NCBI GenBank assembly: GCA_050288165.1
Contig: JBNKDG010000008.1
Coordinates: 1 to 64,000, forward strand
Direction of reading: 5' to 3'
DNA length: 64,000 nt
From: JAPHTQ01 sp050288165
GTDB taxonomy: Bacteria; Pseudomonadota; Gammaproteobacteria; Thiohalomonadales; Thiohalomonadaceae
Notes under the pieces: generated by a model
Databases searched by the model: none
What the model saw: the letters and a program-made list of their open reading frames with translations, nothing else
What the model was told of the DNA's origin: nothing
Position numbers and translations under genes: made by a program
Shown: one piece after another, positions 31,832 through 40,851 of the stretch
Position numbering within the stretch: position 1 is the first letter of the stretch
How the letters are laid out: every line of letters begins with the position of its first letter

Positions 31832-32608
31832 ATGCGTATCATCACCGCCAACCTGAACGGTATTCGTTCGTCGGCAAACAAGGGCTTCTTCGAGTGGTTC
31901 ACGGCGCAGCAGGCCGACGTGCTCTGCGTGCAGGAGACCAAGGCGCAGGAGCATCAGCTCGAAGCGGAGAAACACTATCCCGCGGGTTATCACGCCTATT
32001 TTTGCGACGCGGAGAAGAAGGGCTACTCCGGAGTGGCGATCTACAGCCGCCGTGAACCTGACAAGGTGACCGTCGGCCTGGGCGAGGGCTTCGAGGATAT
32101 GGATGCGGAGGGGCGCTTTATTCAGGCCGACTTTGGTAATTTATCGGTCATCTCCCTCTATCTCCCCTCCGGTACCTCCAGCGATGAACGGCAGCAGGTG
32201 AAGTTCAGCTTTATGGATCGCTTCGAGGAGCGGCTGAAGAAGATGCGGCGACAGAAGCGCGAGTTCATCATCTGCGGCGACTGGAACATCGTGCACAAAG
32301 AGATCGACATCAGGAATTTCAAATCGAACCAGAAGAACTCCGGCTGTCTGCCTGAAGAGCGTGCCTGGTTGGACAAGCTGTTTGGCCCGATGGGTTACGT
32401 CGATGCCTTCCGTGTGGTCGATTCACAACCGGATCGTTACACCTGGTGGTCTAACCGTGGCAACGCACGGGCCAATAACGTCGGCTGGCGTATCGATTAT
32501 CAGGTGATCACGCCGGGTCTGCACGATGCGGTGAAGCGTGCGGCGATCTACCGGGAGCAGTTCTTCTCCGATCATGCACCGCTGACCATCGATTACGAGG
32601 GGCTGTAG
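31832..32608 (+). CDS. Exodeoxyribonuclease III family endonuclease (ExoA/Xth type, crc-locus homologue)
   Basis: A 258-residue apurinic-site endonuclease / 3'-exonuclease. Catalytic residues are all present: N in TANLNGIRS, E in CVQETKAQE (~residue 37), GDWNIVHKEID (~150-160) and the terminal FFSDHAPL with Asp-His. Pseudomonad Crc at the same place next to pyrE has lost these residues and acts with Hfq on mRNA; this protein keeps them and should be an active nuclease. It starts ~110 nt from pyrE on the opposite strand and is followed by the ampG-like gene after 3 nt. Confidence 0.92.
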   Translation: MRIITANLNGIRSSANKGFFEWFTAQQADVLCVQETKAQEHQLEAEKHYPAGYHAYFCDAEKKGYSGVAIYSRREPDKVTVGLGEGFEDMDAEGRFIQADFGNLSVISLYLPSGTSSDERQQVKFSFMDRFEERLKKMRRQKREFIICGDWNIVHKEIDIRNFKSNQKNSGCLPEERAWLDKLFGPMGYVDAFRVVDSQPDRYTWWSNRGNARANNVGWRIDYQVITPGLHDAVKRAAIYREQFFSDHAPLTIDYEGL

Positions 32609-32611
32609 TCG

Positions 32612-33862
32612 ATGCGTCACTCCACCCGAGCCTATCTGCAACACGTCTTCAACTGGCGCATGCTGGTGGCCCTGTTTATGGGCTTTTCCAGTGGCATGCC
32701 GTTGTATCTAACTGGTTCATTGCTACAGGCATGGATGACCAAAGAGGGTGTCGATCTTTCTACCATCGGGCTCTTCGCGCTGGTTGGTCTGCCCTATACG
32801 CTGAAGTTTGTTTGGGCACCGTTACTGGATCGTTTCACCCTGCCGTTTCTTGGCCGACGTCGCGGATGGTTGTTGACAATGCAACTGGTGCTAGCAGCGT
32901 CTATTGCCTGGTTGGGACTGAATAATCCGGCAGAGAATATCTGGTTGCTGGCGGCTACCGGATTCCTGGTGACTTTTTTCTCCGCCTCTCAGGATATTGT
33001 TGTCGATGCCTATCGTCGTGAGGATTTGAGTGACGAAGAGCTGGGCTTAGGGGCTTCGCTTTACGTTTTAGGCTACAGGGTTGGTGTGTTGTTGACGGTA
33101 AGCGGTGGCTTAATCCTGGCTGACTTTATGCCCTTCAGTACGGTTTATCTGCTGTTGGCGATGACTATGTCGGTCGGTATCGTCACCACGTTATTGGCGC
33201 GTGAACCGGATGAGCCGGAGGGCGTGCCGACGTCTCTGGCTGAGGCGGTAGTGCAGCCCTTTGTCGAGTTCTTTTCTCGTAATGGTGCGTGGCTATTCCT
33301 GGCTTTCATCGTGCTCTACAAGATCGGCGACAACATGGCGCAGGCTATGACGATGCCGTTCTATCTGTCGCTCGGCTTTTCCACCAGTGAAGTTGGTAGT
33401 ATCGCCAAGTTTTTCGGTTTCGGCGCAACGATTGTAGGTGGTTTGTTGGGTGGGCTCTGGATCATACGCCTGGGGATTAATCGTGCGCTGTGGATATTCG
33501 GCATTCTGCAGGGACTTTCTGCGGCGGCCTTTGCCGTACTGGTCTGGACCGGACACGACCTGCTCTGGCTGGCGGCGGTGATCGCCTTCGAAAATGTCTC
33601 CGGCGGAATGGGAACGGCTGCCTATATGGCTTTTATGGCCAGCCTGACCAACAAACGCTTCACCGCTACCCAGTACGCGCTGCTCACCAGCCTGATGGGG
33701 GTTCCGCGGGTACTGGCGGCAGCACCGACCGGATTCATGGCGGAGCAGATGGGCTGGGCCGCTTTCTTCATTAGCTGCGGTCTGATGGCGATCCCCGGCC
33801 TGCTGTTGTTGCAGCGTTTTGCGCCGTGGCGTAGTCTGCAACCGGCAACCAATACGGTATAG
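32612..33862 (+). CDS. ampG: AmpG-like muropeptide MFS transporter
   Basis: A 416-residue membrane protein with ~12 helices. The N-terminus matches AmpG: MALFMGFSSGMPLYLTGS-like LFMGFSSGMPLYL, GLPYTLKFVWAPLLDR, GRRRGWLL and ASQDIVVDAYR. Later helices contain GDNMAQAMTMPF and ENVSGGMGTAAYMAFM. AmpG imports anhydro-muropeptides from the periplasm for recycling. It is coupled to the exonuclease gene upstream and precedes a SafE-type gene by 8 nt. Other MFS substrates are possible but the N-terminal motifs are quite specific. Confidence 0.88.
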   Translation: MRHSTRAYLQHVFNWRMLVALFMGFSSGMPLYLTGSLLQAWMTKEGVDLSTIGLFALVGLPYTLKFVWAPLLDRFTLPFLGRRRGWLLTMQLVLAASIAWLGLNNPAENIWLLAATGFLVTFFSASQDIVVDAYRREDLSDEELGLGASLYVLGYRVGVLLTVSGGLILADFMPFSTVYLLLAMTMSVGIVTTLLAREPDEPEGVPTSLAEAVVQPFVEFFSRNGAWLFLAFIVLYKIGDNMAQAMTMPFYLSLGFSTSEVGSIAKFFGFGATIVGGLLGGLWIIRLGINRALWIFGILQGLSAAAFAVLVWTGHDLLWLAAVIAFENVSGGMGTAAYMAFMASLTNKRFTATQYALLTSLMGVPRVLAAAPTGFMAEQMGWAAFFISCGLMAIPGLLLLQRFAPWRSLQPATNTV

Positions 33863-33870
33863 GGAACACG

Positions 33871-34554
33871 ATGATCGAAGTGAGTTATTTTGCGGCCTTC
33901 CTGGTCGGTCTGCTCGGCGGGGTCCACTGCGTGGGCATGTGCGGCGGTATCGTCGGCGCCCTCAGTTTCGGTCTGCCGGAGCAGGTACGCGGTCGTTTTT
34001 CGGCGTTGCTTCCCTATCTGATTAACTACAATCTCGGACGTCTGTTCAGCTATACCGTCGCCGGTGCCCTGCTCGGTGGGGTCGGCGCCCTGGCCGCTAA
34101 TATGGTCGCGCTTCACGAGGCGCAGTCGGTGCTACAGGTGATCGCAGGTCTGTTCATGATCGCCATGGGGCTCTATCTCGGCGGCTGGTGGTTCGGCATG
34201 AATCGTCTGGAGAAGCTGGGCGGCAAGCTGTGGCGTTATATCGAACCGGTCGGTCGTCGACTGCTGCCGGTGAAGAAGCCGTCACAGGCGCTGGTGATGG
34301 GACTGGTGTGGGGCTGGTTGCCCTGTGGTCTGGTTTACAGTGCCCTGATTTGGGCGGTCTCCGCGGGGAGTGCGGTCAAAGGCGCGCTGCTGCTGCTCTG
34401 TTTTGGTCTGGGGACCCTGCCTAATCTACTGGCAATGGGCATCTTCGCTGGCAAGCTCACCGCTATGTTGCGTCGCCCCGGCGTGATGCATCTGGCCGGG
34501 GCGCTGGTGATCCTGATCGGCGTCTTTACTATCGTTCGCCCTTACATCACTTGA
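33871..34554 (+). CDS. SafE/DsbD-transmembrane family protein (CcdA-like), possible copper or redox role
   Basis: 227 residues with about six helices and two paired motifs, GGVHCVGMCGGIVGAL (~residues 14-29) and GWLPCGLVYSALIW (~149-162), each with the cysteines seen in DsbD-like and CcoI-associated SafE-type proteins. The family is often encoded near cbb3 oxidase genes and linked to metal or thiol handling. No cytochrome oxidase gene is in the window, so the role is inferred from motifs only. It overlaps the convergent DUF4426 gene by 8 nt. Confidence 0.82.
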   Translation: MIEVSYFAAFLVGLLGGVHCVGMCGGIVGALSFGLPEQVRGRFSALLPYLINYNLGRLFSYTVAGALLGGVGALAANMVALHEAQSVLQVIAGLFMIAMGLYLGGWWFGMNRLEKLGGKLWRYIEPVGRRLLPVKKPSQALVMGLVWGWLPCGLVYSALIWAVSAGSAVKGALLLLCFGLGTLPNLLAMGIFAGKLTAMLRRPGVMHLAGALVILIGVFTIVRPYIT

Positions 34555-34987
34555 CGAAGAACTGTTGCGAAAAGCTCAACGGATAGGATTTCTTTATCCC
34601 TGCGGGTGACACGCTGATATCGAAGTTCAGTTTCTGACCGTCGGTGATCGGCAGTTCCGCCAGGTAGTAGACCACCGCACCCTCGGTGACCTCTTTCATC
34701 TTCAGTTTGCTGATTTTGCCGGTGATATCCCCGGCCGTTCCTTCTACCCGTGCCTTGACCGGCTCATAGCCACCCAGACCGCCTTTTTTCTGTACCGTGA
34801 TATTGACGATGGCTTCATAACTGCTGCGGCTGAGACCATGGGTCTTGGCAACTTCCGGCGCCAGCATGTCGGAGTTAAAGGCGTTGTAATGCACGCGGTA
34901 GTCGCCGAAATCCTGGTACTGCTCGGCCTGTAGCGGCAGGCTTGCCAGCAACAGCGTCAGGGGAAATAACAGGCTGCGGAAAGACAT
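34547..34987 (-). CDS. DUF4426 family periplasmic protein
   Basis: A 146-residue secreted protein: signal peptide SFRSLLFPLTLLLASLPLQA, then GDYRVHYNAFNSDMLAPEVAKTHGLSRS and INITVQKKG, and a C-terminal beta-rich part ending SQQFFVK. These fit the DUF4426 family, which often sits beside metW/metX as here, though the function is unknown. The ATG at 34985-34987 has the ideal AAGGAGGG before it; a start 7 codons upstream lacks support. Confidence 0.85.
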   Translation of the reverse strand: MSFRSLLFPLTLLLASLPLQAEQYQDFGDYRVHYNAFNSDMLAPEVAKTHGLSRSSYEAIVNITVQKKGGLGGYEPVKARVEGTAGDITGKISKLKMKEVTEGAVVYYLAELPITDGQKLNFDISVSPAGIKKSYPLSFSQQFFVK

Positions 34988-35081
34988 GACACCCTCCTTT
35001 GTTTTCACTTGTTTTAGTAGAACAACTATAGACCACCCATAGCCAGACTATGGGGGCGCAACAGCGATCTCAAAACCGGGT

Positions 35082-35687
35082 TTAACTTTTCTGGAAGCGA
35101 TACAGCGCGATTTCGCCCAACAGGTTGGGCAGCAGGCGCATACCGAAGTTACTGCGGTGGGAGGTGTCGACCACGCTGCGTTGCAGTACCCGGATGTCGA
35201 GGTGATGACAGAGTCGCTCAAAGTCGGTCAGGGTACATAGGTGGATATTGGGGGTGTCGTACCACTCGTTGGGTAGTGCCCGGGAGAGCGGCATGTGGCC
35301 GCCGAGGGCGAGCTGGGCACGGCTGCGCCAGTGGCCGAAGTTGGGGAAGGTGACGATGCCCTGACGACCGACCCGCAGCATTTCGCTGAGCAGGCGCGAG
35401 GGATAGTGCATCGCCTGCAGGGTCTGGGTCATCACCACGTAGTCGAAGGAGTTGTCGTCGAAGTAGTCGCTGAGCCCCGCGTCGAGGTCGCTCTGGATCA
35501 CACTGACGCCGCGACCGATGCAGGCGACGATGTTGTCCGGGTCGATCTCCAGGCCGTAACCGTCGACATCGCGTTCCCGTTTCAGGTGTTCCAGCAGGGT
35601 GCCGTCGCCGCAGCCCAGGTCGAGCACCCGGCTACCCGGCTCGATCCATTCGCTGATGATCGCCAGATCGGGACGTAGTTCGCTCAT
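35082..35687 (-). CDS. metW: MetW, methyltransferase-fold partner of MetX
   Basis: 201 residues with a SAM-binding fold: SRVLDLGCGDGTLLEHL (~residues 18-34), GLEIDPDNI and FDYVVMTQTLQAMHYPSRLLSEMLRVG, followed by FPNFGHWRSR. MetW is known to associate with and boost the homoserine acyltransferase MetX. It overlaps metX by 4 nt (ATGA), the classic metXW pair. Confidence 0.96.
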   Translation of the reverse strand: MSELRPDLAIISEWIEPGSRVLDLGCGDGTLLEHLKRERDVDGYGLEIDPDNIVACIGRGVSVIQSDLDAGLSDYFDDNSFDYVVMTQTLQAMHYPSRLLSEMLRVGRQGIVTFPNFGHWRSRAQLALGGHMPLSRALPNEWYDTPNIHLCTLTDFERLCHHLDIRVLQRSVVDTSHRSNFGMRLLPNLLGEIALYRFQKS

Positions 35688-36832
35688 GCGCTAACCTCCG
35701 TGGCGACCCGTTGCATATAACTGCGGAAGACATCGAAGTAGTGCGGGATCGGGATGAGGAAGGCGTCGTGGCCGTGGTGCGCCTCCACCTCGGTGTAACT
35801 GACCGTCTTGTCGCCGTCGAGCAGTGCCTTGACGATCTCCCGCGAGCGTTCCGGTGAAAAGCGCCAGTCGCTGGTGAAGGAGACGAGCAGGAATTTGGCC
35901 GTGACATTGGCCAATGCCGCCGACAGATCCCCGCCGTGCTCAGCCGCCGGGTCGAAGTAATCCAGTGCCTTGGTCATCAGCAGATAGGTATTGGCATCGA
36001 AGCGCTCGACAAAGCTCTCACCCTGATAACGCAGGTAGCTCTCCACCTGGAACTCGACGTCGAAACCGAAGCTGATCTTGCCTTCGCGCAGCTCGCGACC
36101 GAATTTCTTGCGCATCGCATCGTCGGAGAGATAGGTGATGTGGCCCAGCATGCGGGCGATTTTCAGACCCTGCGCTGGCACGGTGTTGTGTTCGGCGTAG
36201 CGACCTTCATGGAAATCGGGATCGGAGCGCAGCGCCTGACGTACCACCTCGTTGAAAGCGATGTTCTGCGCGGTAAGGTTGGGGGCCGCGGCGATCACCA
36301 CCGCGTGGCGCAGGCGATCCGGGTAGTCGATGGCCCACTGCAACACCTGCATGCCGCCGAGGGAGCCGCCGATCACCGCCGCCCATGTCTGAATGCCGAG
36401 GTGATCGGCAAGACGTGCCTGGCTGTTGACCCAGTCGCGCACGGTGACGATGGGGAAGTCCGGCCCCCACAGCTTGCCGGTCGCCGGATTGATGGTGTTG
36501 GGGCCGCTGGAGCCGCGACAGCCGCCGAGGTTGTTCAAGGAGACGACGAAGAATCGGCTGGTGTCGATCGGTTTGCCGGGGCCGATGGCCGAGTCCCACC
36601 AGCCGGGCTTCTTCTCTTCCATGCTGTAGTAACCGGCGGCGTGATGGTCGCCGGAGAGGGCATGGCAGATGAGGATGGCGTTGCTTCTGTCGGCGTTGAG
36701 TTCGCCGTAGGTTTCGACGATCAGATCGTACTGCGCCAGCGCCTGTCCGCAGTCGAGATCGAGCGGCGTGTCGAAGTGCAGGGTTCGGCTGGTAACCAGG
36801 CCGACGGAGTCGACCGGGATCGATTCAGGCAT
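35684..36832 (-). CDS. metX: Homoserine O-acyltransferase
   Basis: First committed step of methionine synthesis: acylates homoserine for later sulfhydrylation. The 382-residue alpha/beta hydrolase shows ILICHALSGDHHAAGY, GSSGPNTINPATGKLWG, the nucleophile elbow VIGGSLGGMQVLQW (Ser ~residue 152), and the catalytic Asp and His of the C-terminal region (TSDWRFSPERS, EAHHGHDAFLI). Whether acetyl- or succinyl-CoA is used cannot be told with certainty by eye. Confidence 0.96.
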   Translation of the reverse strand: MPESIPVDSVGLVTSRTLHFDTPLDLDCGQALAQYDLIVETYGELNADRSNAILICHALSGDHHAAGYYSMEEKKPGWWDSAIGPGKPIDTSRFFVVSLNNLGGCRGSSGPNTINPATGKLWGPDFPIVTVRDWVNSQARLADHLGIQTWAAVIGGSLGGMQVLQWAIDYPDRLRHAVVIAAAPNLTAQNIAFNEVVRQALRSDPDFHEGRYAEHNTVPAQGLKIARMLGHITYLSDDAMRKKFGRELREGKISFGFDVEFQVESYLRYQGESFVERFDANTYLLMTKALDYFDPAAEHGGDLSAALANVTAKFLLVSFTSDWRFSPERSREIVKALLDGDKTVSYTEVEAHHGHDAFLIPIPHYFDVFRSYMQRVATEVSA

Positions 36833-36899
36833 TGACGCTACTTAAGGCTAGGGCAGAAGATGAGCAGCAGTCTAAACAGCGCTATATCATCGCGCAAGA

Positions 36900-38873
36900 T
36901 CAACTGGCCTTGGCACGTGGCGCGTCGGGAGCGGCATCCACGTCCAGCGGACGGTTGATCACCTTAAGGATGCCATTCAACTCGTCGTACTGCTGTTTCA
37001 ACATGGCGGCGTTTTTCTTCAGTTCAGCCATGCGGCTTTCCAGCGTGTCGCGCGATTCATTGATGCGTCGCAGGTTCTCCAGACGCTTGTCCATCTGTGC
37101 CTTGTGTTCCTTGATCTGGCGTACCAGCGGCGACATCACTGCCTTGCTCCAGCTTTCGGCATCACGGTGCGCCTTGAAGAAGACGTTGCGCGCGTGGCTT
37201 ACCAGGGAGATGAAGAATTTCTTGATCACGTAGTGCTGCTCGGTGAGTACGGTGACCGGGCTGTTACGGAATGCCTCCGCCTCCTGATAGAGCCGTTCCA
37301 TGTCCTTGACGTATTTGTCGATGTCGTAGAGCACCGGTTCGATACCCTGCAGGCCGTGCTCCGACTGGAACTTGTGATAGACGGTGGTGATCAGGCGGTT
37401 GAGCTGCTCCGAGTAAGCATCCACCTCTTTGAGCATGGCGCTGATGCCGTCGAAGAAGGTCTTCATCCCGCCCTTGAGGCCGTGGGTGGTCCAGGTGCCG
37501 GTCATCGAGTCGCGGCTTTTGGAGACCAGCTTGTCCAGCTCGGTCAGGCTAAGCATGGAGAGCAGCTTCTTGCTCTGTTCGGAGAGAATTTTCTTGTTGG
37601 CGTTAAAGCTCTCCACGTTCTTGTGATAGGCCACCTGCTCTTCACGGGTCTTCTGCATCAGGTGTTCGATCACTTCATTGTTCTTGCCGCTGAGGCCGTT
37701 CAGCTCTTCCACCTGGCTCTTGATCGACTGGAAGCGGGAGGCGAGCAGGTCGCGGGAATCCTGGATCATGGCGCCGACATCGGCCTTGGTGTGTTCACGC
37801 ACGATCTCCTGCTGGTAAGGCAGGATTTCGTTAGCCAGGATCGATTCCAGCTCAAGAATATTACTGCGCGCCAGCAGTTCCTGATCGTGGCGGATCTTCG
37901 CCAGCAGGCCCTTCTGTGCCGAGACCGGGTGGACCAGACGGGAATCGATACCGAGGGTCTGGGCAGCACGCTTGCACTGTTCGCCGATGATGCGATTGAT
38001 GTCATCGTTGCTTTTGAGATCGTCCCACAGGGTGTCGATCTTGTTGAGGATGACCACGGTGCCTTTTTCACGTCCGGCACGCAGCGGCTTGACGTTGTGG
38101 ATCCACATGTCCAGATCGGATTTGGTCACACCGGTATCGGCGGACATGACGAACATCACCGCCTGGGCATTGGGCAGCATGTTGAGAGTCAGTTCCGGTT
38201 CGCTGCCGAGGGCGTTGAGTCCGGGGGTATCCAGGATCACCAGTCCCTGCTTGAGCAGCGGGTGGGGGAAACTGATCAGGGCGTGACGCCACAGCGGCAC
38301 GTCGACCTCATCGGGCGGCGAACCATCCGGCTTATGCAGGTGGGTGTCCGCCTCGGAGTAGAGGCCCAGCTTTTCGGCTTCGACACGGGAGACCCGCTTG
38401 GTTTTGACGATCTCGCGGAACGCTTCGGCCATGTTGTCGGCGTTGTTCAGATCGAGATCGATGTGGCTCCAGTGGATCGGCTCGCTGCGATATTCGGTAA
38501 CGCTGGTGTCGTTAAGACGGGTTTCGATCGGCAGCAGGCGGATATAGGCCTGCTCGTGCTCCGAATCGTAGAACAGCTCGGTGGGGCACATGGTGGTACG
38601 GCCCGCCTCGGAAGGGAGCAGACGGCGATCGTATTCGGAGAAGAAGATGGCGTTGATCAGCTCGGTTTTGCCACGGGCAAACTCGGCGACAAAGGCGATG
38701 GTCAGCTTGTCCGAGCGCAGGGAGCTGATGCTTTCAAAGATGCGCAGCTCATCCTCCGGGCTGCCCATCTCGTTATCATTCAGCCAGCGCTGGTAGTCGT
38801 TGATGCCGGCGATGAGATCGTTCTTCCACTCGCCGTAGGCATGCATCTGTTCGGTAAAGCGACGGTTTACCAT
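36900..38873 (-). CDS. Dynamin-family GTPase
   Basis: 657 residues. The N-terminal GTPase domain has G1 FVAEFARGKTELINAIF (~residues 61-77), a switch-I threonine region AGRTTMCPTEL, G3 VILDTPGLNALGSEPELT (~211-228) and G4 VILNKIDTLWDD (~273-284). A long helical part with heptad-like stretches follows to the C-terminus, where FFISLVSHARNVFF could be a lipid-contact paddle. No clear transmembrane helix is seen. Bacterial dynamin-like proteins remodel or guard membranes. This one stands alone between metX and yggU, not in the usual tandem pair. Confidence 0.88.
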   Translation of the reverse strand: MVNRRFTEQMHAYGEWKNDLIAGINDYQRWLNDNEMGSPEDELRIFESISSLRSDKLTIAFVAEFARGKTELINAIFFSEYDRRLLPSEAGRTTMCPTELFYDSEHEQAYIRLLPIETRLNDTSVTEYRSEPIHWSHIDLDLNNADNMAEAFREIVKTKRVSRVEAEKLGLYSEADTHLHKPDGSPPDEVDVPLWRHALISFPHPLLKQGLVILDTPGLNALGSEPELTLNMLPNAQAVMFVMSADTGVTKSDLDMWIHNVKPLRAGREKGTVVILNKIDTLWDDLKSNDDINRIIGEQCKRAAQTLGIDSRLVHPVSAQKGLLAKIRHDQELLARSNILELESILANEILPYQQEIVREHTKADVGAMIQDSRDLLASRFQSIKSQVEELNGLSGKNNEVIEHLMQKTREEQVAYHKNVESFNANKKILSEQSKKLLSMLSLTELDKLVSKSRDSMTGTWTTHGLKGGMKTFFDGISAMLKEVDAYSEQLNRLITTVYHKFQSEHGLQGIEPVLYDIDKYVKDMERLYQEAEAFRNSPVTVLTEQHYVIKKFFISLVSHARNVFFKAHRDAESWSKAVMSPLVRQIKEHKAQMDKRLENLRRINESRDTLESRMAELKKNAAMLKQQYDELNGILKVINRPLDVDAAPDAPRAKAS

Positions 38874-39046
38874 AGGACTTGCGTTCTCCGCTTTCTATTA
38901 TCTTTACAATGGCGGGTTATTTCATATTTACCCGGCGGCATCCACTCAGACTCTCCATTTTGTGAAAGAGTGCAAACTGCACCCCCTGGCTCCCCACCGC
39001 CAGATGCACGGGTCGAATAGTTCGATGATAGCACGGCTTTTCCCTT

Positions 39047-39352
39047 TCAGGTCATAGCCTTTGGTGGGATGGCCGCTGCATCAGGGAGGTATTTTGGTGA
39101 TTCGATGGCGAAGCGTTTGTCGCGACCGCTATCACCCTTGAGCAGGGTGACCTGCGCCTTGGTTACGCCGAAGGACTTGGCGAGAAAGGTGATCAGATGC
39201 TGGTTGGCCTTACCGTCGACCGGTGGGGCGGTGATGCGAACCTTGAGTGCCTCTTCGCCGTGGGGGCCGACGATCTCGTCACTGCTGGCGCGAGGCTGAA
39301 CCCGCAGGGTGAGCAACAACTTGTCTCCCTGCCACTGATACCAGCCAGCCAC
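39047..39352 (-). CDS. yggU: DUF167/YggU family protein
   Basis: 101 residues with the family pattern LLTLRVQPRASSDEIVG, VRITAPPVDGKANQHLITFLAKSFG and VTLLKGDSGRDKRFAI. Small basic alpha/beta protein of unknown function. GTG start one base after the yggT stop, in the conserved yggS-proC-yggT-yggU order. Confidence 0.94.
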   Translation of the reverse strand: MAGWYQWQGDKLLLTLRVQPRASSDEIVGPHGEEALKVRITAPPVDGKANQHLITFLAKSFGVTKAQVTLLKGDSGRDKRFAIESPKYLPDAAAIPPKAMT

Positions 39353-39353
39353 C

Positions 39354-39935
39354 TCAGCCGAGTACCAGGCCGACCAGCAGCATTTTGATTACCTGTAGCC
39401 CCAGCAGCACCAGTATCGGCGACAGATCGAGGCCGGAGATCGGTGGCAGCAGGCGTCGTGCCGGACGTAACAGCGGTTCGGTCAGGCTGTAGAGCAGTGT
39501 CAGGGCCGGATTGTAGTTGCCGGGGCTGACCCAGCTGGCGATGGCCTGAATGATGATGGCGATCATGTAGAGGCCGATAGCCAGGGTGATCAGGTCCAGC
39601 AGCGAGACCAGCAACAGGCTGACTGGCCCCATCATCTGGCCGTCGAGCAGACCGAGGAAGTTATAGGGGGCGATATGCGCGCCGACCAGCGCCACCTGGA
39701 CCAGGGTCACCAGATAGGCCAGCAGCAGGCAGGCGATGTCGAGTCCGCCCCAGCCGGGAATGATGCGGCGCAATGGACGCAGCAGCGGGCTGGTGACCTT
39801 GACGATGAACTGGGACAGGGGATTGTAGAAATCGGCCCTGGCCCACTGCAGCAGGAAGCGCAACAGGATCAGCGCGATGTAGAGCTGAAACAGGGTAGAG
39901 AGGAGGAAATCGGCGATCTGCAGCAGGGTTTGCAT
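39354..39935 (-). CDS. yggT: YggT family membrane protein
   Basis: 193 residues containing two copies of the YggT unit: each has a hydrophobic helix then RFLLQWAR or ASWVSPGNYNP, SPLLRPLRRIIPGWGGLDIA or EPLLRPARRLLPPISGLDLS, and a second helix. Four helices in all, anchored in the inner membrane. Linked to osmotic or division-related functions in other bacteria. It sits 3 nt after proC. Confidence 0.95.
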   Translation of the reverse strand: MQTLLQIADFLLSTLFQLYIALILLRFLLQWARADFYNPLSQFIVKVTSPLLRPLRRIIPGWGGLDIACLLLAYLVTLVQVALVGAHIAPYNFLGLLDGQMMGPVSLLLVSLLDLITLAIGLYMIAIIIQAIASWVSPGNYNPALTLLYSLTEPLLRPARRLLPPISGLDLSPILVLLGLQVIKMLLVGLVLG

Positions 39936-39938
39936 CCG

Positions 39939-40766
39939 TTATTTTCCCCCCAGTTGATCGGCCAGTTCCACGGCACGATCCCGCGCCCCGGTGAGGGCCT
40001 TTTCGAACAGTGCACGAATCTCGCCCTGTTCGAGGATGCCGATGGCCCTTTCGGTGGTACCGCCGGGGGAGGTGACACGACGGCGCAGTTCCGCAGGGTC
40101 ATCCGGGCTTTCCAGTGCCATTTTGGCCGCGCCAAAGGCGGTCTGTAGTGCCAGCAGGCGGGCGCTCTCCTCGGGCAGGCCCAGTTTGACGCCGCTCTGT
40201 TGCAGCATTTCGATGAGCAGGAAGAAATAGGCGGGGCCGCTACCGGAAAGGGCGGTGACCGCATCCAGTTGTGTCTCGTCGTCGACCCAAAGGGTCAGCC
40301 CCACTGCGCGCATAATGCCTTCCGCCAGTTCGTGCTGGGCGGTGCTGACCCGGCTGTTGGCGAACAGGGCAGTGGCGCCGCTCTTCAGCAGCGAGGGGGT
40401 GTTGGGCATGCTGCGGACTACCGCGCAGTTGCCGCCCAACCAGCGATCGATGTCGGTGACCCTAATTCCTGCGGCGATAGAGAGCAGCAGTGGCGCACAA
40501 TCCTTGAGCGATGCGGCGATGCCGGTACACACCTCGCGCAGCACCTGCGGTTTGACCGCCAGCACCACCACATCGACAGTGCTGGTTAGCTCGCTGTTGT
40601 CCGCGGTGGTCTGCACGCCGAACTGAGCGGCCAGTTCCTCGCGGCGTGCCGCGGTCGGTTCCGCGACGGTGATATTGGCGGCGCTGAAGCCGTCGCTGAT
40701 CAGTCCACCGATCAGGCTGGCGGCCATGTTGCCGCCGCCGATGAAGCCGATTTTGCTTTTTTTCAT
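39939..40766 (-). CDS. proC: Pyrroline-5-carboxylate reductase
   Basis: Last step of proline synthesis. The 275-residue protein starts KIGFIGGGNMAASLIGGL (NADPH site), has VVLAVKPQVL, VVRSMPNTPSLLKSGATAL and the C-terminal substrate signature AVTALSGSGPAYFFLLIEML followed by SPGGTTERAI. Length and motifs are standard. Confidence 0.97.
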   Translation of the reverse strand: MKKSKIGFIGGGNMAASLIGGLISDGFSAANITVAEPTAARREELAAQFGVQTTADNSELTSTVDVVVLAVKPQVLREVCTGIAASLKDCAPLLLSIAAGIRVTDIDRWLGGNCAVVRSMPNTPSLLKSGATALFANSRVSTAQHELAEGIMRAVGLTLWVDDETQLDAVTALSGSGPAYFFLLIEMLQQSGVKLGLPEESARLLALQTAFGAAKMALESPDDPAELRRRVTSPGGTTERAIGILEQGEIRALFEKALTGARDRAVELADQLGGK

Positions 40767-40851
40767 CGTATTACCTGTATGTCCTGTCTCTATTCCTAGC
40801 TTGTTATGTGTTGTGTCTAACAGATCACAAGATAACGTATCGGCCAGAATA

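Noticed and set aside
35036..35055. CCCATAG/CTATGGG inverted repeat after metW as a terminator
   Set aside because: Only 7 bp with no T-run on either strand; too weak to list as a feature.
37104..39020. 638-codon plus-strand frame opposite the dynamin gene
   Set aside because: High GC and codon bias of the real gene leave a long antisense frame; the minus-strand GTPase motifs are decisive.
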